Positions 33,236-45,125 of a DNA stretch of 64,000 bases are shown here, piece by piece. This DNA is from Tausonia pullulans (taxonomy: Eukaryota; Basidiomycota; Tremellomycetes; Cystofilobasidiales; Mrakiaceae). Position numbers and translations under genes: made by a program. Numbering within the stretch: position 1 is the first letter of the stretch; each line of letters starts with the position of its first letter. The stretch lies in assembly GCA_951802195.1 (NCBI GenBank), contig OX637631.1, positions 682,001 to 746,000 of the forward strand. Reading direction: 5' to 3'. Under the pieces are notes generated by a model. The model was not told the DNA's origin. It ran no database searches and saw nothing but the letters and a program-made list of their open reading frames with translations.

Positions 33236-34781
33236 ATGTCGGAGGGCATCTTTGAGCGCATCTGGAGAGCGCTCGACGCAGTGATCCCTCCACCGCTGTT
33301 CGCGATCACCGAGGCAACCGTCTGGCTTCATTTCCTCGCCCACCTCCCAGTCATCTTCGTCGCGTACCTGCTCTTCTCGCCTAGAGATACGCGAACCCTT
33401 CGACTGTCCCTGATGCCGCCGGCGGTGCTGCTCGCCCTCTCCTCGGGTTTCCTCTTTCCCTTCGCGGACCCGGCCCGAGGCGAGCAGACAAAGGGCCTCC
33501 GAGTGACGGGTCTTATCTGGGCGATGCGTGCCATCGAGGTCGGCTCGCGCTCCAAGCGACCTCACTGGGTCGGCTGGGAGCGGCACGAGAAGGGCCGGGT
33601 GAGGAACGACCTGATTGACCGACAGGTGGACGACAAGGGCGTCCTCGGTCGGCAACCGCGTCTACGGTTCGCGCTCAGCTACGTCTACGGCTACCGCTGT
33701 CTCGGCTGGTCGACGGGACCCAAGGCGAGCCGCTATGGCCGGGAAGCGAGAGCCCAAATCCCCAGGGCGCCCCGGTCCCGTTGGACGATTGCGTGTAAGC
33801 ACCTCGTCCGGGTTGTACTCTACCTGCTCGCAATGGACACCGCTGTGGGCGCCTTCACGCTTCACCCTCACTTTGGCCGCATGGCGACCGCCTCCCAGGG
33901 CTCCATCTACATGCCACTTCAGCTCGTACCGTTCTTGCCACCCCTGCCGTCCCTGGCCTCGGCATGCCTCGTTGCTGCGGCCTGGGGTTTCTGCATCTAC
34001 ATCTCGCAGGCGTTCCCGGGCGCGCTCGTCGGCTTCCTTACCGTCCTCCTTGTCGAAGATCCCGAGTCGGCCGACCTGCATTATCCGCCGCTCTTCCGCA
34101 ACTTTTGGGCGGCGAACAGTATTCGGAGCTTATGGAGGTGAATCCTTCCTCTTGAAATTCGCATGCCAGGGTCTGCTGACCGACACTTGCACGGCCTCAC
34201 AGTAAACGGTGGCATGGTCTCTACCACGCTCAGCTGAGATGGTGCGGCTATAAGCCTGGCCTTGCCCTTGGAGGGCGCACGGGAGGGCTTTTGGGGACTT
34301 TGTGAGTTTCTTTCACTTGTCTCCCGCGCCACATGACCTCGTTCCTGACAGCGATTCCTATCTGTCGCACTAAAGCGCCCTCTCGGCTGGGTTCCACGCA
34401 GTCGCCTACTACGACCCAGATCCCTTGGGACGAGAACAAGCAAAGCAGTTAGTCTTTTGGTTTTCCTCTCTCACCGTCTGTCCGTCCATTCCTGACGATC
34501 TTCCTTTCTGCAGATGCCTCGTCTTCTTCTCTGGCGCAGCGCTTGCGGTCTGCCTCGAGCGGCTCTTCACACACATCACCTCCCGGCACGTTCGAGGCCC
34601 AATAGGCTGGTTTTGGACGTGGTCAGTCCTGCTCTTTCTGGGTATACCGCTCAGCGACGCTTGGCTGCAACGAGGGGGCGCGGCGGGGTTGGGAGGGGAA
34701 GCGCACTTGATGCCGGCAACTCCAATGAGGAACATAGTCAGAGCCGCTGTGCAACTGTGGAGAAAACTTGGTAACATTTAG
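33236..34781 (+). CDS. Wax-synthase-like membrane O-acyltransferase
   Basis: Multi-pass membrane protein of the wax synthase/MBOAT-like type. The ATG at 33236 gives MSEGIFERIWRALDAVIP, followed by a helix at VIFVAYLLF, and later helices around LYLLAMDTAVGAF and ASACLVAAAWGFCIYIS. The diagnostic block spans the first intron (donor GTGAAT near 34139, acceptor CACAG near 34201): YPPLFRNFWAANSIRSLW joined to SKRWHGLYHAQLRW, like the family pattern P.LF..fw...S...FW..RWH. The next exon has GFHAVAYYDPDP, with the conserved His in a hydrophobic context. The last exon (from 34515) has CLVFFSGAALAVCLERLF and GWFWTWSVLLFLGIPLSDAW and ends TAG 34779-34781. Relatives transfer acyl groups to alcohols or secondary metabolites; substrate and organelle (probably ER) are inferred. 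Confidence 0.72.
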
Positions 34782-35239
34782 ATCTCTCAATGGATATGAA
34801 AAGAATGAAAGAGGATTGTCAAATTCGGACAAGTAGCACAGCTAATTGAGTTGGCAAGCTCGCAGATGGACATCAAATTGAAGCCACTCTTCAGATCAGA
34901 ATTTGTGAACGATTGAGAGCAAAGAAAAGTGAGACGGATACAATCTGAGATGGTCACCGACGTAGCATCGGCTCTGAGGGCCCACTACGTCGAGATCATC
35001 GCACGTCGGTAACGGCGCGACCGACCTTTGTAGCGACTCGATGTCCCGCCAACGCCCACCGACCATTCATCGTCTGCCTTGCATAGATCAGAGCCGGTTC
35101 TCTTTTCGGCCACTCTCCTCATTTTAGGCCTTGCATCTTTACCTTCGTCAGCATTTCCAGCAATCCCCTCGCTTCTCTCCCCTATTCCCTTGACCGGGCT
35201 TCCCCGCTCGAGCCCTCGCCCGACGCCTGCTGCTCCAAG
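34782..35239. other. Intergenic region / promoter of TRS65-like gene
   Basis: About 460 bp without a supported gene. The first half is A-rich 3' flank and the last 130 bases are pyrimidine-rich promoter/leader (for example CTCTCCCCTATTCCCTTG). Confidence 0.55.
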
Positions 35240-38200
35240 ATGAGCCTTGCCTCATTGTTCAACTCGTCTTCCATCCGGCTGCATATCCCCACTTCTCCCA
35301 TCGCTTCCCCACCGGGCCGAGATGCTTCGAGAGAGGCGCATAGTGCCTGGGTCGCTTCGGTCCTCGCGTCATCGTCAAGCGGCACTGGACTTGGGAACCG
35401 GAAGCTGGCCTTTTACGGTGCGTCCCCAGGGTTTCTCTTGCCAGTCACTCTTTGGCATTGTACGAGGAAAGCTGATCTGGTCCCTGGCTTGCCGTGTATG
35501 CCTCACTTAGATGAGCAGCTCGCGCTTTATCTGAGTGTTCGCCTGGAAGACGCCGAGCCCGGACGAGACGGCGGGCTTAACGATGACCAGATTGCCTTCT
35601 TGTCTCATCTTCAGGTGGGTCTTTGACATCAGCTTTTGGTTGAAGCCAGTTTACTGGACCCGGCAATCACGGACGCGTCAAGAATACCAGATGCCCGTCA
35701 CGGCAGCAGCGACGCGTCTGGCCGCCTAGCCCCTTTCTTCCTTTGTTCTTTGCTAATCCTTACCTCCTCCTAGGTCTCTCTTGAGACGTCCTATGTTTCA
35801 GCACTTCCGCCATCGCCGGCGCCCTCTCCTAGTCCCTTGCTCAACCCGAACGCCGGCGCCTACCCTTTCACTTTGACCACGACCAGCTTCCCTCAGACAC
35901 CAAGCGCTCCGAATCGCTCTGAATCGCCTATGCTGCTGTCGCCTGGGAATATGTCTCAGCCATCCCCTGGTAGTGGCCAGCGGTCTTCGATGCCCTTGGG
36001 GACGCCGAACCCTCTTCCGTCCGTTGGCTCGTCTGAGGAGCGGAGGTACGCGCGCGCTGAAGGCATACCTGTCCTCAACTCAATGTGGGCGCCGACATTG
36101 CCTGCACGTGGAGGAGGAGGGGGTATAATACATCGCCAGGTTCATATTGGCCGGGATGAGACTCATGGCGGCCAATGGCTCGCCGTCTGGGAGTTAGAGG
36201 CGCCGGTCGCCTTCCTTCGGACACGCATCCCGGATCCACTGCTGTGTCTCACGGGGAGCGTCACCCTCCGAGAGAAGCCCATCGAGAGCATCCTGGCCGG
36301 TTATAGTCTGAAGGAGGAGCAGAAGGAGGAGGGACAGAGGGACAAGAGCGGAAAGGACACCCAGGATGCGGGCGCTGACGTTTTGTGTGAATCGGAGCTC
36401 GAGGACATCAACTTGCTCGGGGACATGGGTAGGTGCTACTGCGTGCGGTCTCACATGGCCCAAGGCTAACTGAGTCCGCGTTCGCTTCATTCAGGCTTTG
36501 ACGTAGAGTTCCCTATATCTCGGATTTATCCCTCGAACTCGACTGCTAAGTTCGCCGCATCTTCAACACCCTCAGAGTCGCTATCTGGACCCAAGAACTT
36601 TCCTCCGGCGACTCCTGCACCGTTTCCCACACTGCGCAAGTCCTTCCGCTCGGTTCTACACGTTGCCTCCGGACTCTCGCTCCGCATGCGGACCGTCTTT
36701 CTTCCCCAGCTTCTCCCTCGAAGACCTGCGGCGACGACAAGAGATGACAACAATACTTTCTACAACGAAAGTGATGAGGACGATGACGAGGAAGATCGCA
36801 AGGTCGTGATGAGCGTCGAGATCGAAGCCTCTGGCGGTGTCGACGGGATGAACGGTATCCAGAACGGATTCGAGGTGGAAAAGATCGAGGTCAAGGTCGG
36901 TGGCATCGGCAGCGGAGCCAAGGCCGAATTGCTCGAGTCAACGGCTGCCGGTAGCACTCATGGCGCCGGAGAAGTGGGCGAGCTCGTCCGCTTCCCCCTC
37001 CCTTTGCACCCTTTGGAACAATACAACCTCCTCTACGTCATCTCGGCCTCCCGGACGGAGCCTTCCAACCTTGTTGCGCCCCTCCCTCCGCCAACGCCCA
37101 TGTCGACCATCGCTCTCCCTTCGGCGTTAGCGAATCGCCGTTCGATGCCGGGATTGCCCCCTCAGCAGCAGCTCGGCAGACCCCAGCAGGCCCCGAGTGG
37201 CATACCGGCTCATCACCGTCCCGTTTACATTTCCGTTCTCGGTCGGCCCTTCAACAGGGGTTCGTCAGGTGAAAAGACTTTTTTGACGGCGCCCTTCGTT
37301 TCGCGGTGGAACTGCTCTCTCGACCTCAGTCATCTCGAGGCCTCGACGTCGGACAAGCGACTGTCTCTCCCTGTTCTCGCTGGTGTCTCCGCGTCGTCTG
37401 GGTCCACCTTCCCCATCGCCACGGCGACAGCGACTGGCGTACCCTCTGGAAGCCAGTCCCGACCGAACTCTCTCGTCGCCGGAAACAAGCGCTTCTCCAT
37501 CGCCTCCCTCTCCGCCCTATCCTCCGCCGTGGGAACACCAATCTCGTCACGGTCTCACACACCCCAGCCGCCTGGCCTCTCATCCAAGCTCCAGCCCCCG
37601 CCGCCATCAGCTGGACCAAACACACCGACGTCGGGACTACCTCCACCGCCGACACCGGCTTTTCCCATGTACCAGGCCAACCCGCCGATCCTTCCGCCCT
37701 CCCAGCTCGCCTTTGCCCTCTCACAGCCTCCGGGAGCACCCACCTCGTCCGGACGAACTATTGAAATGCAACACCTTCCGACAAACGCACCCCTCACGCC
37801 CGCTCTAGGGCCGTCTTTCGCTCCTCGCACTGTCGCGAAAACTCATCCGGGGTCCACCTCGAATATCGCCGGGGCCGGGACCGGGGCCGCAGATGCAGGA
37901 ATCACGTCCTTCTCCTCGGAGAGTATTCTCATCTCATGCTCTATTGTCCCGCCCGAGCAGCGGTCGTCGACGTCCGCTGACGACAGCCAGGGCAGTAGCC
38001 CTTGCGGCGATCGCTCATCCAGGGGAGGCGGCAATCGCCATCAGCGCGAAGTCAAGGTCCTTGAGCCGTTCTCACTCGAAATATTTGTCTTTAATCGGAG
38101 CGACCGTGTTCGACGCTTCACCGTTGGCGTCCCAGAGAAGCGACGACGACGAGCGCTGACCTCAGTCGGAGCCAAGTCTGGAGAAGCGTCAAGCGAGTCG

Positions 38201-38608
38201 TCCTCTGCAACAGGCGTTGGCGATGCTCGTATGTCCCCTTTGATCCTCTCTACTGGTTCCGATTTCACTGACTGAAGAAAGAAAAAATCAAAATTTTCCT
38301 GTCCAGAGCTCCAAGACCGACTCCAAGAGCACTTGAACGCCTCCTCGCCCCTCATCCCACTAGAGAACAACGTTCGCCTGGGACCCTTGCTCCCGCGAAC
38401 GTCGCAGAGCATCCGAATGCGGTTTCTCCCGCTCCGAGAGGGCAGTTGGGTCGTCGCGGAGACGCTGGCCGTCGTTGGCGTTGGGGAGAGCTTTGCGGTG
38501 AATCTCAAGTGAGTGCTGGAGCGAGCCTCCGATGGGCCGATGAAGGAGTAGTGCTGACATCGATCGTGCTCTCTCAGGTCGGTGTGCAACATTCTTGTGA
38601 AAGGATGA
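35240..38608 (+). CDS. TRS65-like TRAPPII complex subunit
   Basis: Probable fungal Trs65-type subunit of TRAPPII, the guanine-nucleotide exchange complex for Ypt31/Rab11 at the late Golgi. Six exons (35240-35417, 35511-35614, 35774-36428, 36495-38228, 38307-38508, 38578-38608) sum to 967 codons plus stop. N-terminal MSLASLFNSSSIRLHIPTSP leads to EQLALYLSVRLEDAEPG. The middle is a long Ser/Pro-rich region with an acidic stretch (YNESDEDDDEEDRKVVM). The Ig-like C-terminal part is the family signal: VLEPFSLEIFVFNRSDRVRR, IPLENNVRLGPLLPRTSQSI, MRFLPLREGSWVV and VGVGESFAVNLKSVCNILVK. The pattern V.LEn..rlGPL.P.....v.l.Fl.l..G fits Trs65 (PF12735); TRAPPC13 is the main alternative. Confidence 0.72.
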
Positions 38609-39071
38609 GCAGGTGCACCCTTCTTGTTATCTTGATGAGCCCCATTTTGTTCACGCTAGTTTCGATGTGACAGAGTTCGAAGAGATGTGGCACACACACA
38701 CACTGCTATCTCGCAAGGCTCGCTGTCGGCGACAAGCGAAGTCGGATGCGCATGATAAGGCTGTCGCCCTCTTATTTAATTCTCTCTATCTCTCTATCTT
38801 TATCTCTCTTGTAAAGCGAGAAGAGATTGTGATTCAGAGGCACATTGAGACACAAATCGTCGACAAGGAAGAAACTCATCTAGCAGACGCAAATCAGGGG
38901 AGGACATATCAAGTAGTAAAGGGTGTAAATGTAAAGAGAAAGGAAGGGAAGTGGAGAGTAGGCACTACCAATCGAGAAGAGTCCATCATAACCTGAGCGA
39001 AGCACTAAAATGTCTTATCAGCGATGCCATAAAGACGAGGGGAGCAGGAACAAAGAGACAACCGACACACC
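38609..39071. other. Convergent 3' flanks
   Basis: About 460 bp between facing stops, containing a CTATCTCTCTATC pyrimidine stretch near 38785-38810 and AT-rich DNA. No gene is seen. Confidence 0.55.
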
Positions 39072-39633
39072 TTAGAGCTTCGTGAACTTGCCCGTCCCAG
39101 AGACGGCGCCAACGTCGCTCTCAGTCCCAACCCACGCTTGGTCATGAGCCTGGACCTCGGGGACGAGGAAGTTGGGCTCCTTAGGGCTGAAGCCTGACTG
39201 GGGCGCGGGCTCGGATGAGGATGAGAGGAAGCGAGTGGTCTGAAGAGGGTAACGGAAATGCGATGGGGAAGGGGGGACGGGCGTGTGGCGTCAGCCGAGC
39301 GAGAACGTGCGACGAAGTGTTGGGGAGCAAGGGACTCACAGGCAGAGAGGCGGACTGCAGTCGGAGCGATACCGGGCGGATCAAACGTTGTGTATCAGCA
39401 TATCGACTTTCATTCTCTCCTACAGGAAAAGGACATACCCGAGAAGCTTCAGACGAAGCAGCAGCCATCGACGAGGCCGGCGCCTTGGAGTGAATTGACC
39501 GGCGGACGAGCTTGATTCCCGGGGCGACGGCCTGGGCTCGGACGAGCTTGATGCCCGGCGCGGCAGTGACGGGCGCACGGAAGGGGTGGCCGAAGGAGAG
39601 GACGAGGCGAGAACTGGAGGCGATGGAGGACAT
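39072..39633 (-). CDS. Small probable mitochondrial protein with a 15-nt exon
   Basis: Not assigned to a family. Three exons, all phase 0: 39439-39633 (65 codons), 39340-39354 (5 codons, SASLP) and 39072-39239 (55 codons plus TAA), giving 125 aa. The N-terminus MSSIASSSRLVLSFGHPFRA is Ser/Arg-rich without acids, like a mitochondrial presequence, and contains an internal repeat (APGIKLVRAQ, then APGIKLVRRS). The C-terminal exon (TTRFLSSSSEPAPQSGFSPK, then EPNFLVPEVQAHDQAWVGTE) is acidic and probably the mature part. The middle exon has good GT-AG flanks (acceptor CTGCAG, donor GTGAGT) and could be skipped without changing frame. Confidence 0.6.
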
Positions 39634-40398
39634 GATGAGGGGAAAGTTGAGGGGGAAGTTGAGGGGAACGATGAGGGTGGTTTGAGGAAGGTGGGAGTTA
39701 GGGAGTAGGAGCAATTCGAGGAAGGTGGAGGTTGATTGTGAGAGAGAGATTGATTGTGATTCTGGCAAGTTATGGGGTGCTGCGACTGCGAGCGAGTGAG
39801 AAACGTACGAGACGAGATAGCGTGTCATTCGAGTCACAGGGGAAGACTCGCAAGGGGCGTGCGCATGTGAGATACGTTGGGGAAATCGGGGCGTGAGCTC
39901 CGAATTCACAAAGGTGCATTATCGTTTAAGACCTCTTTCTATTGGACACGGTTCAGTTTGGTTCAGCTCCCTCCCCTCGATGAAAGAGGGTGACCGGGCC
40001 GAGAACGCCGTTGGTATGAGACGAAACTCGATTCGGCTCTCTATGCCGGTGATGTGCACAGACATCCCCCTCTCAATAGCGGTGAAGGACGCAGACAAGG
40101 AGCGCAGGCAGGCTAAGAGTGCATTCATTGATGGTAGTGGCGTGTATCGAGAGAAACAACAGAGAGATGACTAGTCGTTACAGAGGATAGAAGATGGACG
40201 GATCAAGAGACGAGATGCAACAGAACAGCGCGAGAGAGGCTCGATATTTTTGAATGATGAGGTGGAGAAGCTCCTACAAAGGAGAAATGCGAGCGACACG
40301 CTGGGGAGACAGACAGAAGTGAGAAGAGGAAAGAAAAGACGATAAAGATGAAGGTTGGCGCGCGGCAAGGAACTCGGTGGGTCTCGCGCGAGCGGTCA
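39634..40398. other. Intergenic region upstream of the small mitochondrial gene
   Basis: About 765 bp. The first 100 bases hold a direct repeat (GGGAAGTTGAGGG twice, about 39640-39670) on the leader side of the - gene. No gene is supported. Confidence 0.5.
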
Positions 40399-41982
40399 TC
40401 AAGAGAGTACCGCCGTCATACGATCATCCAGCTCGTCCTCCGCCTCATCCAGAGAGGAATTCCAGAATTCCTGGGCGGCGCTCTTCGACCAGTCGCAAGT
40501 GACCGCTTGCGCTGCTGAAGAGGTCGAAGACGATGATGCGACCGAAGCGGTAGTGCGGCGGACGAAGCGGCTGGCGAGACTGCCGTCAATATTGATGACG
40601 GTCGGCGCAGCAGCTGCCTCAGGGCAAAGGAAGCGCCACTGGTCTTTATTGATCGTGAGACTTGCAAGTCGCGGGAAGGAGAGTGAAAGGGCCTTGAGCT
40701 GAGGCTGGGTGAGGTGTCGCGCGTTAGAAGAGTTGTCAACCATGGAGGTTGTGACGCCGTGAAGAGTGAGTGTTGAAAGAGACGGAATGCTCGAGATGGA
40801 AGCGAGGAAGGCAAACTGAAGAGAGCATTTTTATTAGTCATCAGGTAGGCGGGCGATCCGACGGCGAGATGGCGGGACTCACGATGAACTCGTCGCTCAG
40901 CTCATCCGAGAAACCCAGCTCAAGCGACTCAAGCTGGCCCTTGTCTGCCAAGGCTACACCGAGACGAGAGATGAAGCCCTCCTCCTCGGCCAGGATGCTG
41001 TCCAGGCCGAGAATCTCCAGACTCCGCAAGCCCTGCGGGCCGTATCGGACGGGGAGCGCTTCGAGGGAGCGGAGAAGGTCGTCCAGCGGGGCACCCAACA
41101 TCTCGACCGAGATGGTGCCGAGAGACCGACAGCCTTCCGATACAAGGGCAGGGAGGTGGGATGCAAGGCCGGTAAACGAGAGGAGGTGATGGATAGTCGA
41201 ATTTGAGAGGCCTTGTGGCGGAAGGGAGGTCGGAACTAATTCATTGACAGCGGCCGGCGTGTCGAAGGTCTGGAGTGTGAGATGCTGAAGGTCCGGCGAG
41301 GCGGCGAGTACTGATTCAAGGGTGATAGAGTCGATGGCAAATCCCGAGAGCGAGAGATACTGGAGCGACTTAGTCGAGACGAACGAGGACGGGGCGTCGG
41401 TCTTCGCCGTATCACCCTCGAGAAGACGGGCAAAGACCGGAGAGAGGTCGAGGATGGGCAGAGTCGAATGAGAAGTGAGGGAGATCCGCCGGAGATTGGG
41501 GTGAGTGCTGTCCGGTCGGTGTGAAAACGGTCAGCAAACAGACAGGTCCCCGAAAAAGACGTCACCGCTGAACCGGCTCTTCGGCGAAAGCGATGACATC
41601 CCTCGTTCGTCTATCTGACGTTCGTTGTTGGCTGATGACGCTTTTCGCAATTTACTCACCTCAGCATATGTCCCAGCAGGGCTATGCACTCGGCTGCCCT
41701 CTCCTCCTCTCCTCCTCCCTTTTCTTCGAACTCATCGCCTGCGTTGGGGCTCGCCGAGAGGGTCCAGTCGAGTCGTTGAGCGAGCGAGGGAAGGCCGACG
41801 ACCTTGCGTGCCATCGCGTCCTTTAGGCTGTCGAATGAGTCTCCCTCCAGCGCAATGTCCCGAAAGAGAATTGGGACAGCGGCCTTTCGGAGACTTCTGC
41901 TGACTAGAGAGAGGGTGTTGAGGTCCTGGGCAGGGAGATAGCCGGGGAGAAGGTCCTGAAAGACAAGGAGGGGGGGAGACAT
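40399..41982 (-). CDS. F-box protein with leucine-rich-repeat-like C-terminus
   Basis: Likely substrate adaptor of an SCF (Skp1-Cullin-F-box) ubiquitin ligase. The ATG at 41982 opens directly into an F-box-like helix set, MSPPLLVFQDLLPGYLPAQD followed by LNTLSLVSRSLRKAAVPILF (residues 1-40). The rest has LRR-like leucine spacing: HPNLRRISLTSHSTLPILDL, SLQYLSLSGFAIDSITLESV, LQHLTLQTF, GLRSLEILGLDSILAEEEGF, LESLELGFSDELSDEFI, then after an intron near 40820 ISSIPSLSTLTLHGVTT and LKALSLSFPRLASLTINKDQ. An intron lies near 41520-41655. The stop is TGA at 40399-40401. An in-frame ATG further upstream exists but would put unrelated sequence before the F-box. The target is unknown. Confidence 0.7.
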
Positions 41983-42447
41983 GATGCTAGTGATGGGGGA
42001 GCCGAAGTTGAGTGGTCTATGCAGGAAGAGCAATGGCGGGGCGATGCGAAGGCACACGAGATAGGTCTACAGCGGAATTTTGGGGGAGTGCACTCCAAAG
42101 AGATAGACGATCGTTGGCGAGTGGACGTCAAAGAATGAATGGTTTCGGGACGGAGAACGATCGCGGCTGGGTTTCCTGTTCGCTTCGATTGCTCGCGCAC
42201 TCTCCTCCACCCCTCCTCTCCCGTCGGCTCTCGCCGATGTCCCGCTCCCACTCAATCTCACTCCAGATTGCACCGTCGTGCTCGGTGCTCGCGAAACAAT
42301 GATTTCTCTAAAGTTTGAGCGAGCAGCAACAGATGCCGCTTACTTGATGAGAGGAGATGCCTGGCTTCGGCCAGCACCGGGCTTCGCTCCACTTCCACTG
42401 ACTCTGTCTTCCCCTACTCACATTCTCGCTCGCTCGCTGAACGCCGT
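41983..42447. other. Intergenic region upstream of the F-box gene
   Basis: About 465 bp with no supported gene. It should contain the F-box gene promoter. Confidence 0.45.
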
Positions 42448-43177
42448 ATGACTCTCTCGGAGCAACTTCATCGTTTCTCCTCGTGCTCCTCCCCTTCAGG
42501 CGCCTCTATCCTCAGCCTCTCCTCTGCCTGGCCGCCGCTGTCCACACCTCCTTACCTGCCATTGGACGCCACGGCCTTGGCGTATGCGAACCGTCTGATG
42601 ATTCACTATCAGATGGCCTTCCCGGATGCAGGACCTCCCTGAGCTGGAGCCGACCCAGATCCACCGTTTGACAAGATGGTCGCGAGAGCAAATGTGTCGG
42701 TGGAGAATGAGATGGACAAAGGTCTTGCTCCGGAGGGAGGGTACAACGAAAGGGACAATCTCATTCAGAAGATGGCGGGATAAATGATCTGTCCCAAACG
42801 GCGCAACAACTCTCCACTTCCTTTGTGTCGTGACTGCTAAGCTTCCCATTCTCCGGTCGCCCCAGCACTACGATGCCACCTACGCCAACAACCTCATCTC
42901 AATCCTCAAGAACGCCAAGATCGACCTGGTCGTCCCCTCGGGCATTTGGGGGCTCGTTCGTTCCCTTTCTCAATTCCCTTCGCTCACAATCATGTTCATC
43001 CAACACCCCGCCCTTCCAACGGCGTCATCCCCTCCACGGCCTACACGCTCTACATCTACAACTCCAAGGTTTACGTCGTCAGGGACGCACCGAGGGATGC
43101 TGTCCACACGATGCAGGACATCGTTGCCAAGAGAGGGATCGTCAAGAAGCTCCCAGCGACGGTCCTCACGCTTTGAG
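42448..43177 (+). CDS. Unresolved gene or gene remnant (exon-like segments)
   Basis: Two segments read like real protein but I cannot join or name them. 42448-42639 is an open frame from ATG (MTLSEQLHRFSSCSSPSGAS, later LDATALAYANRLMIHYQMAF). 42840-42957 reads LPILRSPQHYDATYANNLIS then ILKNAKIDLVVPSGIWGL, with no ATG in frame before it and a stop upstream, so it would be an internal exon. After a presumed intron (about 42957-43018), NGVIPSTAYTLYIYNSKVYV and DAPRDAVHTMQDIVAKRGIV run to VLTL and TGA at 43175-43177. The codon use of the second part matches the neighbours. The exon joins are not established, and a decayed or mis-assembled gene is possible. Confidence 0.35.
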
Positions 43178-43296
43178 GCACCAAGGTGCTCTGATTTTCT
43201 GATTGATAATCGCTCAAATGGGGATGAATTGCTTCGATCGCTTGATACAACAGTGTCCCGGCAGGACAACACAACAAAATAGCTTCCACTCCTTCC

Positions 43297-44629
43297 TCAA
43301 AGCACCACCTCCTCTCCAGCCGTCGTGACAGCCTCCTCTCCCTCTCCCGCCCTCCAGCACCTCCACCCCCACACCGTCGCCCTGACCTCATGCCCACCCA
43401 ACTTCTCATCGTCCTCCTCAAACATCACACCCGTCCTCTCCCTGACGACCAGCTCACTTGACCACCCTTCCTTGGCAGCGAGCAGGAAGAACGCCCGGTC
43501 CTCAAGGACCCACTTCGGCCGGTGGTGCGTGTAGAAGACGAGAAGTTGGGTTCCCGGGTGGGAACATGAGAGGCACGTCTTGAGGAGGTGAGTGTGTTGC
43601 GAGTGGTTAAAGACGAGGTCGGAAAGGATGATGGTGTCAAACTTCTTGTCGAGCGTAGGGGAGAGGCACTCGAGCATAGGGGAGGTCGCTGCACCCCAGC
43701 AGTGACCGAGGACGTGGGCATTGGACCGAGGGGAGGGGGGGATGTTCGCGTCGACGTTGTATTGAATGTTGTCGATCAAAGGCTGGTCCGGGTAGTCGGT
43801 GATAACCGTCTAAACGTCGAAGGAAAGGTATGAAATTAGCAAAGGCACCTTTGATCGATCACATAAAGAGAAAGCCCTGGGGAGATAGTAAGATGTCGGA
43901 GCGGTTTTCCCACACGCCTGTTCTCCACAGGTCAGGAGAGGCGAGTTCTACTAAATAACGCTTCGTTCTGATTGCTCTTCGCATCGTCGTTATGGTCTCC
44001 TCGTCATGGGGGTGAAAGACAGAGAGAGGCACAAGTTGATAGAGAATGCGGGAAGGGTCCGGCTTGAGGAGTACACGGCTGAGCCAGGAAGAGACTGCCG
44101 AGAAGAAGGCTGAACAAAGACAAGGAGACGAGACACACCTTGGTAGCACCAGACAGACCAGCAACGATACCAGGGAGAGCTCCGGCGGCACCGAGCTCGA
44201 GGACGTTCTTGCCTTGGATAAATTCGTCGTGCTCGACGAGGTAAGTTGCAAAGACGCGGGCGGCGTTCCAGAGGTGCTGGCCTACGCTCCTGAGGGGGGT
44301 TGCGATCGTCAGTGAGAGGAGACGGAAGGCGTGCGAGGAATGGACTCACCCCAGAGAGGGTGGGAGCCGACGAGGCGGATGGAGAGCTCCATCCATTCAG
44401 CTGGAGGAGCTGACGCGGGCCGTGTATAGGACGCAAATGTTGGCGGCGGAGAGGCAGGTCGTGGGGGCTCCTGAAGGAAGAGGAGAGAAGACGAAGAGAG
44501 GGTCAGGATGGGGGGCCAGACGAACGCCAGCAGAGGCAGGAAGAGAGATTGAGCGAGGGAAGGACAAACGGGAAACATGTCGCCAAAGCCGAGGCCGTCT
44601 TCGGGCTCTGGAGATGATGCGGGAGACAT
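43297..44629 (-). CDS. EFM7: NNT1/EFM7-type protein methyltransferase
   Basis: S-adenosylmethionine-dependent methyltransferase of the Nnt1/Efm7 family, which in yeast methylates the N-terminus and a nearby lysine of elongation factor eEF1A. The ATG at 44629 gives MSPASSPEPEDGLGFGDMFP, followed after an intron by EPPRPASPPPTFASYTR. Family blocks follow in order: ELSIRLVGSHPLWG, HHLWNAARVFATYLVEHDEF, KNVLELGAAGALPGIVAGLS (SAM-binding motif I), TVITDYPDQPLIDNIQYNV, FDTIILSDLVFNHSQHTHLL and LLVFYTHHRPKWVLEDRAFF. The C-terminus ends in an acidic stretch and TGA at 43297-43299. All family hallmarks I know, including the PLWGHhLWNA segment, are intact, and the length is near the family norm. Confidence 0.87.
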
Positions 44630-45125
44630 GGCGAGGGAGAGAATGGAGGTTACAAAGAAGAAGAAACAGCGCCGCTGGTTCCGCGAGGGTCGAGTTTTTG
44701 GGAGCCGCGCGCCCCGACCACCTCAACTTCATTCACTGAGTGCTACCCCAAACAGACCAAGGTCGCGAGTTGATACGTTCCCTGCAATATGCCAGGGGAA
44801 GAAGGCACTTCTGTTCTTGGATTCTCGGAGCCGAAGGTAGCGAACAAAAGAGCAGCTTGATGGGGCGGCCGCCACTCGCCCAGGGAACATGGAACAACGA
44901 AGAGCGAACGAGAGCCCGACTAAGCAAGCCTCTTTTTTGAGGATGAGCTCTTGGAAAAGCAAAGCCTGGGAACTGAAGACGGCGGCACCCTGGACAGACG
45001 ATGAGACAGCTGCCAGCAGACGCCGAGCAGACGAGGGCATACAAGTCGACAGGGCTCATCGAGATCCACACCCTCCTCCGGTGTAATGCAGTCTGTGTAT
45101 GTTTTTTTTGGTTCTACTTGTCGGT
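44630..45125. other. Intergenic region (promoter of EFM7-like gene, 3' flank of HSP10)
   Basis: About 500 bp between two genes on the - strand. No supported gene. A T-run precedes 45126 on the 3' side of HSP10. Confidence 0.5.

Noticed and set aside
39634-39909. Longer - strand open frame extending the small mitochondrial protein upstream
   Set aside because: The extension has no presequence-like order and covers promoter-like DNA with a direct repeat; ATG 39633 gives a good mitochondrial start.
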